In this document: positions 1 through 4,649 of the stretch, one piece after another | How positions within the stretch are numbered: the stretch's first letter is position 1 | Layout of the letters: every line of letters begins with the position of its first letter | Origin: Candidatus Endomicrobiellum dinenymphae | Lineage (GTDB): Bacteria; Elusimicrobiota; Endomicrobiia; Endomicrobiales; Endomicrobiaceae | Length of the DNA stretch: 6,293 nt | Reading direction: 5' to 3' | NCBI GenBank assembly: GCA_020328135.1 | Contig: JAIXNA010000066.1 | Coordinates: 1-6,293, forward strand | Program-made: the position numbers and the translations under genes | The notes under the pieces: model-generated | What the model was told of the DNA's origin: nothing | The model's input: only the letters and a program-made list of their open reading frames with translations | Databases searched by the model: none

Positions 1-282
1 GAAGAAATAAAAGATTTGGATTCAGGGCTTGTTACAATTACGGGTCTAAAACTTACCGACGATTTGTTAAGCTGTAAAATTTATTATTCAGTTTTTGGCT
101 CGGCAGAAGATAAGCAAAAAGCAGATGAAGTTTTAGAAAGAAATACAGGAGAAGTTCGGCATCAATTGGCTTTGCGTTTAAATTTAAGACGCACTCCCGT
201 AATATTTTTTGTTTATGACGATACCAACGAAAGAGCGACAAAAGTATTTGATATACTTAAAAAAATAGAAGAAGAAAAATAA
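1..282 (+). CDS. rbfA: Ribosome-binding factor A, C-terminal part (5' end outside window)
   Basis: RbfA binds the 30S subunit and assists late maturation of 16S rRNA in the cytoplasm. The reading frame is open from base 1, so the gene enters from the left. 93 codons are visible before TAA at 280–282; the family is usually about 110–130 aa, so roughly 20–30 N-terminal residues are missing. The TTG at 16 is internal to the fold and is not taken as the start. Visible family features are the strand 'GLVTITGLKLTDDL', the 'KIYYSVFG' strand, and the C-terminal KH-like signature 'LRLNLRRTPVIFFVYDD', which matches the usual lR-x-x-P-x-l-x-F-x-x-D pattern. The gene is followed after 20 bases by a DHH phosphoesterase and then truB and ribF, the standard neighbourhood downstream of nusA–infB. 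Identification is by motif and context. Confidence 0.93.
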   Translation, partial: EEIKDLDSGLVTITGLKLTDDLLSCKIYYSVFGSAEDKQKADEVLERNTGEVRHQLALRLNLRRTPVIFFVYDDTNERATKVFDILKKIEEEK

Positions 283-290
283 TCTACAAT

Positions 291-296
291 GGAGAG
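291..296 (+). promoter_or_regulatory. Shine-Dalgarno that decides the DHH-gene start
   Basis: GGAGAG lies in the rbfA–DHH gap. It abuts the in-frame TTG at 297 with no spacer, but GGAG is 8 bases from the GTG at 303, a normal spacing. This favours GTG 303 over TTG 297 as the initiation codon. Confidence 0.6.
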
Positions 297-302
297 TTGA
301 TA

Positions 303-1301
303 GTGCAAAATAAAATCAATTCACATGACAAAAAAAAGATTGCAGAAATTTCCAAGATAATAAAACAATCAAAAACGTTTTTTATTGCTGGGCATGTAAA
401 ACCTGATGGCGACAGCCTAGGGTCAGCTTTGGCGCTCGCGTCTGTTTTAAATCGAAATGGAAAGAAAGCTCGCGTTTATTGCGTCGATAGGTCGCCGGAT
501 TTTCTAAAATTTCTTAAAGGTTCAAATAAAATAAAGATGTCGGCGAAAACAACTGATATTTTTGATTGCGCGGTAATATTGGAATCGCTTGACTTTTCTA
601 GAATGGGCGACATTATTGCCGCTAAACAAGCGAAAAAAATAATCAATATAGATCATCATTCAACACACACAAATTTCGGCAATGTTAATTATATTGTCCC
701 GTCAGCGTCATCAACATCAGAACTTATCTTTAATATTTTTGAGTACATGAGGATTAAATTAACAAAAAATGAAGCGGAAAGCCTTTACACCGGTATTTTG
801 ACAGATACAGGTCGTTTCCAACAGCTAAATACTACTCCCAATTCTCACATTGCTTGCGCAAAACTTATGGAGCGCGGCGTAGAGGTAAATGAAATTTATA
901 AAAAAATTTATGAGAATACTTCTATCGACGCGTTGAAATTACAAGGGCTGGCTTTGTACGGCATAAGAACAATTTTAAGCGGTCAAGTTTCTTATATTGT
1001 TTTAACAAAAGATATGTTTAAAAAAAGCGGGCTAAGTTCTGACGATTCAGGAGGTATTTCAAATTATACTTTAAGAATAAATGGTGTGAAAATCGGTTGC
1101 GTGTTTAAAGAGATTGACAAGAAAACAACTAAGGTTAGTTGTCGTTCGGTAAAAAATTTTGATGCGCTCGGCGTTGTCAGCAGGTTTGGCGGCGGCGGTC
1201 ATAAAAATGCCGCGGGATGTACAATCAACGAGGATATAGAAACTACAATAAAAATAATTAGCGAGGTTCTAGAAGAGAAATTTAATGATAAAAAACTATA
1301 A
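303..1301 (+). CDS. nrnA: DHH/DHHA1 phosphoesterase, NrnA-type (oligoribonuclease / pAp phosphatase)
   Basis: This is a bifunctional oligoribonuclease/3'-phosphoadenosine-5'-phosphate phosphatase-type protein, expected to degrade 2–5 nt RNAs and pAp in the cytoplasm with Mn2+. With the GTG start it is 332 aa, a normal family length. Motif I is HVKPDGDSLGS (H31, D35, D37). Motif II is around ILESLDFSR, with Glu94 where many relatives have Asp. Motif III is the eponymous D117-H118-H119. Motif IV is GILTDTGRF (D168). The C-terminal DHHA1 domain ends in the substrate-binding GGGGHKNAAG at about 296–305. The gene follows rbfA by 20 bases and overlaps the truB start by 17 bases, so it is translated as part of that operon. 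Substrate preference (nanoRNA, pAp or c-di-nucleotide breakdown products) cannot be read from sequence, so the symbol rests on the family and the rbfA–truB context. Confidence 0.9.
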   Translation: MQNKINSHDKKKIAEISKIIKQSKTFFIAGHVKPDGDSLGSALALASVLNRNGKKARVYCVDRSPDFLKFLKGSNKIKMSAKTTDIFDCAVILESLDFSRMGDIIAAKQAKKIINIDHHSTHTNFGNVNYIVPSASSTSELIFNIFEYMRIKLTKNEAESLYTGILTDTGRFQQLNTTPNSHIACAKLMERGVEVNEIYKKIYENTSIDALKLQGLALYGIRTILSGQVSYIVLTKDMFKKSGLSSDDSGGISNYTLRINGVKIGCVFKEIDKKTTKVSCRSVKNFDALGVVSRFGGGGHKNAAGCTINEDIETTIKIISEVLEEKFNDKKL

Positions 1302-2001
1302 TAATATTTCAGGGTTATTGCTTGTAAATAAGCCGTCAGGCGTCACTTCTTTCAAAGTTACTCATAAAATAAGAAAAATTCTAAATGTTAGAAAGGCAGG
1401 TCATTGCGGTACTCTGGATCCTTCAGCTACCGGTCTTTTGCTGGTTTTAATTGGTAAAGCTACAAGATTGCAGGGCAGTTTTATGAAAAAAGATAAAATC
1501 TATACAAGTTCTTTTCTTATGGGAATAACTACGGACACAGGGGATTTGGATGGAAATATAATTTCTAAGAGTAGTATTTTAGATGTAGATATTGAAAAAA
1601 TTGCAGAAGCAGTTGAAACATTCAGAGGTGAAATTTTACAAATTCCTCCTATGTATTCTGCATTGAAGCGCAATGGTAAAAAACTTTATGAACTTGCAAG
1701 ACGAGGTATTGAAGTTGAAAGAAAGCCAAGAAAAGTGACCATAAAACAGTTTAATATATTATCTTACAAGCATGATATTTTAAATGTGAAAGTGTTTTGT
1801 TCCAGCGGTACTTACATAAGGACGTTGGCTAAAGATTTAGGCGATCTTCTAGGGTGTGGAGCGACTGTTAAAACTTTAAGAAGAGATGTTATAGGTGTTT
1901 TTGATGTCAAAAATGCTTTAAGTTTTGATGATTTGGAGAGTCTCGGCAAAATAATGGAAAAATTAACGCCTTATGAGAAATTGTTAGAGTTAGCAAAATG
2001 A
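1285..2001 (+). CDS. truB: tRNA pseudouridine-55 synthase TruB (short form)
   Basis: TruB isomerises uridine 55 in the T-loop of tRNAs to pseudouridine. The product is 238 aa. The N-terminal 'LLLVNKPSGVTSF' (about 11–23) is the usual opening. The catalytic aspartate is D45 in GHCGTLDPSATG. Other conserved parts are KIY (Y73), IPPMYSALK (about 120–128) and the arginine motif GTYIRTLAKDLG (R179). The protein stops soon after the catalytic domain. It is shorter than E. coli-type TruB (about 310 aa) and seems to lack the C-terminal PUA RNA-binding domain, as in several other bacterial phyla. Start choice: ATG 1285 is preceded by the purine-rich AGAAGAG (1271–1277) and lies inside the end of the DHH gene (17-base overlap), which suggests coupling. 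The stop overlaps the ribF start. Confidence 0.95.
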   Translation: MIKNYNNISGLLLVNKPSGVTSFKVTHKIRKILNVRKAGHCGTLDPSATGLLLVLIGKATRLQGSFMKKDKIYTSSFLMGITTDTGDLDGNIISKSSILDVDIEKIAEAVETFRGEILQIPPMYSALKRNGKKLYELARRGIEVERKPRKVTIKQFNILSYKHDILNVKVFCSSGTYIRTLAKDLGDLLGCGATVKTLRRDVIGVFDVKNALSFDDLESLGKIMEKLTPYEKLLELAK

Positions 2002-2876
2002 CTACAAAATCAATAATAACCATTGGAACTTTTGATGGGTTACATAAAGGACACAGATTTCTTATAAGCAAGACTTTATTTGGCGCAAAGAAAAACAATT
2101 TTAAAAGTATAGTAATTGTACTTGAAAAACCCGTAAGGAAAGTCAACGGTTTGCTTACGACGTTTGAAGAAAAGTTAGAGGCAATAAAATCTCTTGGCAT
2201 GGACGAAATTTTTGTAATAGAGGTTCCTTCAGAAGTTCTATTGTGTACTCCCGATGAGTTTTTTGATGAATTTTTACGCGATACTCTTAATGTTTCAGAA
2301 ATAATATGCGGATCTACTTTTGCTTTTGGTAAAAATAGAGAAGGCGATATTAGCTGGCTTGAGAGAAAAGCAAAGAATAGCAATGTAAAAGTAAATATTA
2401 TAAAACCTTTGAAGCATGCCTCAAAGAAAATTTCGTCATCACAGATAAGAATGCTGATTGAAAAAGGCGATTTAAAAAAAGCGGAGAAATTGCTAGGTGG
2501 AAAGTATTATTTTACAGGGATGCCGTTTAAAGAAAATGGTATGGGCAAGCAGCTTGGTTGTCCAACGGTGAATCTGCAAGTAGATAGCGGTAAACTTCTT
2601 CCCAAAGGAGTTTTTTTAAGTCTTGTATCGCAGGGTGAACGGATATATCCTTCAATTACGAACATCGGCGCTCGCGTTACTTTTAACAGAGGAAATAGCA
2701 TTATTCCTGAAACGCATATTCTTGATTTTCAAGGCGTATGGAAAAAATCCAAAACTAAAGTTGCACTATTAAAAAAAATAAGAAACGAAAAAAATTTTGC
2801 GACTGTTGAACTTCTTAAAGCGCAAGTTTTCAAGGATATTTTAATGGCTTCGAAATTTTTTAATAAGGATGGATAA
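1998..2876 (+). CDS. ribF: Bifunctional riboflavin kinase / FAD synthetase RibF
   Basis: RibF phosphorylates riboflavin to FMN and adenylates FMN to FAD. The product is 292 aa, near the family norm of about 300. The N-terminal FMN adenylyltransferase domain has the nucleotidyltransferase motif GTFDGLHKGH (10–19), CGSTFAFGKNREGD (104–117) and the SSSQIR segment (146–151) that closes this domain. The C-terminal riboflavin kinase domain has GKQLGCPTVNL (183–193; the PTxN ATP/Mg site), NIGARVTF (222–229) and PETHILDF (237–244), with Glu238 as the expected catalytic base. Two positions look divergent: the usual TF-x-P-HP stretch of the adenylyltransferase domain reads VLEKPVRK, and the common R-P-T-F of the kinase domain reads RVTF. 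The ATG shares the four bases ATGA with the truB stop and has no strong SD, so translation is probably coupled to truB. Confidence 0.94.
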   Translation: MTTKSIITIGTFDGLHKGHRFLISKTLFGAKKNNFKSIVIVLEKPVRKVNGLLTTFEEKLEAIKSLGMDEIFVIEVPSEVLLCTPDEFFDEFLRDTLNVSEIICGSTFAFGKNREGDISWLERKAKNSNVKVNIIKPLKHASKKISSSQIRMLIEKGDLKKAEKLLGGKYYFTGMPFKENGMGKQLGCPTVNLQVDSGKLLPKGVFLSLVSQGERIYPSITNIGARVTFNRGNSIIPETHILDFQGVWKKSKTKVALLKKIRNEKNFATVELLKAQVFKDILMASKFFNKDG

Positions 2877-2902
2877 TGCAAGCGGTGTGTCTGTCCAGCC
2901 AT

Positions 2903-2931
2903 TTGCTATTTTCTGTAAAATCTGTTACACT
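2903..2931 (+). promoter_or_regulatory. Putative sigma70-type promoter with extended -10, upstream of the HIT gene
   Basis: TTGCTA (2903–2908, 4/6 to TTGACA) is followed after exactly 17 bases by TACACT (2926–2931, 4/6 to TATAAT). The -10 is preceded by TG-n (2923–2925), the extended -10 signature. Transcription would start near 2938, about 35 bases before the HIT start codon, and could feed HIT and the rpsU block. In an AT-rich genome 4/6 matches occur by chance. The spacing and TGn raise the odds, as does the position in the largest gap of the window. Confidence 0.4.
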
Positions 2932-2973
2932 TCGCGGGTTTTCTACATTCTTAATAGCTGAAATAAGGTTAAA

Positions 2974-3321
2974 ATGCTAGAGGGTTGTATTTTTTGTAAG
3001 ATAGGTGCTGGAAAAATATCTTCTCATAAAATGTATGATGACGGAGAAGTTTTTGCTTTTAAGGATGTAAGTCCTCAAGCACCGGTCCACGTAATTATTA
3101 TTCCTAAAAAGCATATAAGTGGATTGGATGTTGTTACGGATGAGGATGGGAGAATATTGGGGCATATTCAAGTTGTAGCGGCAAAAATTGCAAAACAATT
3201 TTTCGAGATGAAAGAAGGATTTCGTCTGGTTAGTAACTGCGGAGTTGATGGCGGACAAACAGTTTTCCACATACATTATCATCTCCTTGGCGGTCGTTCG
3301 TTTGGCTGGCCTCCTGGATAA
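2974..3321 (+). CDS. HIT-family nucleotide-binding hydrolase (HINT/PKCI-like)
   Basis: This is a histidine-triad protein of the HINT branch, expected to hydrolyse adenosine phosphoramidates or aminoacyl-adenylates. Its cellular role in bacteria is poorly fixed. The 115 aa length is typical. The N-terminal CIFCKI has the C5-x2-C8 pair seen in zinc-binding HINTs. The segment 'APVHVIIIPKKHI' (36–48) is the conserved strand before the active site. The triad is FHIHYHLLGGR with H99, H101 and H103; H101 is expected to be the nucleophile. The C-terminal W-P-P-G tail is also typical of HINT proteins. AAGG (2965–2968) lies 5 bases before ATG 2974. The gene sits 97 bases after ribF behind a possible promoter and 82 bases before rpsU, so it bridges two conserved gene blocks. 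Confidence 0.93.
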   Translation: MLEGCIFCKIGAGKISSHKMYDDGEVFAFKDVSPQAPVHVIIIPKKHISGLDVVTDEDGRILGHIQVVAAKIAKQFFEMKEGFRLVSNCGVDGGQTVFHIHYHLLGGRSFGWPPG

Positions 3322-3403
3322 TTTAAAACAGCAGTATAGAGCTAGTTGGCTGTAGTTAAAAGTTTAAACTAATCTTTTTTAAGAAAGGCGGTGTTTTAGA
3401 AAA
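3322..3403 (+). promoter_or_regulatory. rpsU leader with predicted hairpin and palindrome
   Basis: Directly after the HIT stop, TTTAA (3322–3326) and ACAGC (3328–3332) can pair with GCTGT (3349–3353) and TTAAA (3356–3360). This gives a 10-bp stem with a small internal loop (A against AG) and a 16-base apical loop. It is followed by the perfect 10-bp palindrome AGTTTAAACT (3361–3370) and a run of six T (3375–3380). The T-run starts 14 bases after the stem, so this is not a classical terminator. It may be a weak terminator, an mRNA-processing site or a control element for bS21 synthesis. I see no convincing promoter here. The pairing was worked out by eye, without an energy calculation. Confidence 0.3.
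3384..3393 (+). promoter_or_regulatory. Unusually long Shine-Dalgarno of rpsU
   Basis: AAAGGCGGTG matches the canonical full anti-SD complement AAAGGAGGTG at 9 of 10 positions. It ends 10 bases before ATG 3404; the core GGCGG is 12 bases away, slightly long. No other gene in the window has an SD this extended, so rpsU seems set for high or specially regulated initiation. Confidence 0.6.
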
Positions 3404-3610
3404 ATGGTCAATATTAAAGTGCGAGAGGGCGAGCCTATTGAAGAAGCTATAAGACGCTTTAAAAGAGAATGTGAAAGAAACGGAGTGATGCAAGAAATAA
3501 AGAAACGTGAATTTTACAAAGCTCCAAGCGTTTTGAAGAAAGAAAAGCTTGCAGAGACAAAAAGAAAAATCCGTCGTAAAATGCTTAAAGATAGTAGATG
3601 GTCTAAATAG
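3404..3610 (+). CDS. rpsU: 30S ribosomal protein bS21
   Basis: bS21 is a small basic protein of the 30S platform near the 3' end of 16S rRNA, where it helps mRNA engagement during initiation. The product is 68 aa, within the usual 58–75 aa. The family signature is the opening 'VNIKVREGEPIEEAIRRFKR', followed by 'REFYKAPSVLKK' (35–46) and a very basic tail 'KRKIRRKM'. The gene is followed after 78 bases by NIF3 and then dnaG, so it heads a variant of the rpsU–dnaG–rpoD macromolecular synthesis operon. A near-perfect SD precedes it and a stem-loop follows it. Such an arrangement would allow bS21 to be made in large excess over primase. The start is firm: it is the only one that gives the conserved N-terminus behind the SD. 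Confidence 0.96.
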   Translation: MVNIKVREGEPIEEAIRRFKRECERNGVMQEIKKREFYKAPSVLKKEKLAETKRKIRRKMLKDSRWSK

Positions 3611-3622
3611 GTAAAAATAAAA

Positions 3623-3674
3623 AAAAGGGGGATTGTGTTTAGCTGCATTGCCGACATGTGCTCCCTTTTATCTT
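3623..3674 (+). terminator. Stem-loop between rpsU and NIF3, possible attenuating terminator
   Basis: AAAAGGGGG (3623–3631) pairs with CTCCCTTTT (3661–3669) as a 9-bp stem with one G·U pair. The loop is 29 bases and can form a further short helix, GTGT (3635–3638) with ACAT (3654–3657). The T-rich 3' arm runs on as TTTTATCTT to 3674. The arrangement (A-tract, GC core, T-tract) resembles an intrinsic terminator. The long loop and the interrupted T-tract argue for partial rather than full termination, which fits the absence of a clear new promoter before NIF3–dnaG. It ends about 15 bases before the NIF3 start codon, so it could also affect NIF3 translation. Folding was done by eye. Confidence 0.42.
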
Positions 3675-3688
3675 AAAGATGGTGGAAA

Positions 3689-4648
3689 ATGAAATTAAAA
3701 GACATACAAAAAATATTTGTAAAGGAAGGAATTGAAGCAGACCCAAGGGGTATGGACGCTGTAGAGCTTGATTTGTTAAAACGCAAAGAAGAATACAATG
3801 TTCTTTCAAGTCAGAAGAAAGAGAATTACGATATAGAAAGTCTTACAAATCCTTATTACGATTCAAGAATCCTATACGGTAATGGAGATATTGAAGTCAA
3901 AACTGTTATGGCGGGAATAGATATAGAAACACAGGAACTTTTGCTTGCAAAACATCTTATAAATTCAGGTTCTAAAATTGATTTGATTATAGCTCATCAT
4001 CCTGAAGGATATGCCCGTTCTACGTTTTCCAATGTTTTGGGAATGCAGACTGACATTTTAAATAAACAGGGAATTCCTATAAATATTACTGAGAAAATAG
4101 TTGCCGAAAGAATTAGAGAAGTACACAGAAGTGTGCTTCCTCAAAACAATGAAAGAGTTTATGATGCTGCAAAACTTTTAAATATACCCTTGATGACGGC
4201 TCACAGCGTTGCAGATAATCATGTTGCCTCATTTTTGCAAAAAGAAATAGATGCAGTAAGTCCTACATATTTAAAAGAAATAGTTGAATTGTTAAATAAA
4301 TTCCCTGAGTATCAGCATGCGATAGAAATTGGACATGCCCCGTTTATTTTAAGCGGGAGCGATTATTCTAGATGTGGCAAGGTTTTTGTAGATATGACGG
4401 GTGGAACAGAAGGACCTCTTGAGTCCTTTGAAAAATTGGAAGCTGCCGGTGTGGGCACTGTAATTGCAATGCATTTAAGTTCCGAAGGTGTAAAAAATGT
4501 GGAAAAACACCATCTAAATATTGTTTTAGCCGGACATATTTCGTCTGATAATTTAGGACTAAATTTGCTTTTTGATAAACTTGAGAATAGAACTTCTGAA
4601 AAACTTGAATTTATAGAATGTTCCGGTTTTAGAAGATTTAGAAGATAA
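3689..4648 (+). CDS. NIF3-family putative metal-binding protein (NGG1p-interacting factor 3-like)
   Basis: The NIF3/YbgI/YqfO (DUF34) family forms toroidal hexamers with a di-metal site. The true reaction is unsettled, and the label 'GTP cyclohydrolase 1 type 2' in databases is poorly supported. The product is 319 aa. The N-terminal half has the 'DPRG' (18–21) and 'SLTNPYYDSRILYG' (51–64) segments of the longer bacterial NIF3-like group, and IIAHHPEG (100–107), whose His103/His104 pair corresponds to the family's metal-ligand HH. Near the C-terminus, AGHISSDNLGLN (281–292) carries another likely ligand, His283. The ~320 aa layout lacks the inserted PII-like domain of B. subtilis YqfO (about 370 aa) and is longer than YbgI (about 250 aa). 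GGTGG at 3681–3685 lies 3 bases before ATG 3689. It is one base from dnaG, so the two are surely cotranscribed. The family call is firm; the function is unknown. Confidence 0.85.
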   Translation: MKLKDIQKIFVKEGIEADPRGMDAVELDLLKRKEEYNVLSSQKKENYDIESLTNPYYDSRILYGNGDIEVKTVMAGIDIETQELLLAKHLINSGSKIDLIIAHHPEGYARSTFSNVLGMQTDILNKQGIPINITEKIVAERIREVHRSVLPQNNERVYDAAKLLNIPLMTAHSVADNHVASFLQKEIDAVSPTYLKEIVELLNKFPEYQHAIEIGHAPFILSGSDYSRCGKVFVDMTGGTEGPLESFEKLEAAGVGTVIAMHLSSEGVKNVEKHHLNIVLAGHISSDNLGLNLLFDKLENRTSEKLEFIECSGFRRFRR

Positions 4649-4649
4649 A

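Noticed and set aside
16..282. TTG at 16 as the true start of rbfA
   Set aside because: The frame is open upstream to base 1, and the conserved RbfA fold needs about 20–30 more N-terminal residues, so the gene is cut by the window edge.
1907..2383. 158-codon frame on the - strand opposite the end of truB and the start of ribF
   Set aside because: It lies wholly antisense to two well-supported genes, has a low-complexity Ser/Phe/Leu-rich product typical of an AT-rich shadow frame, and shows no recognisable motif.
2882..2935. Possible long-range stem GCG-GTGT with ACAC-TT-CGC before the HIT gene, as a ribF terminator
   Set aside because: It has only 7 pairs with a two-base bulge, a 38-base loop and no proper T-tract, so it is too weak. 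The same bases fit better as a promoter.
3346..3375. TTGGCT with TAATCT as an rpsU promoter
   Set aside because: The -10 matches only 3 of 6 positions and the spacer is 18 bases. It is no better than chance in AT-rich sequence.
3648..3674. Promoter before NIF3: TTGCCG with TATCTT
   Set aside because: The spacer is only 15 bases and both hexamers are poor matches. The T-rich arm is better explained by the stem-loop.
4631..4646. AGAAGAT repeated twice at the end of the NIF3 gene
   Set aside because: It encodes the FRRFRR tail, is too short to be a meaningful repeat, and at most adds weak SD-like purines for dnaG.
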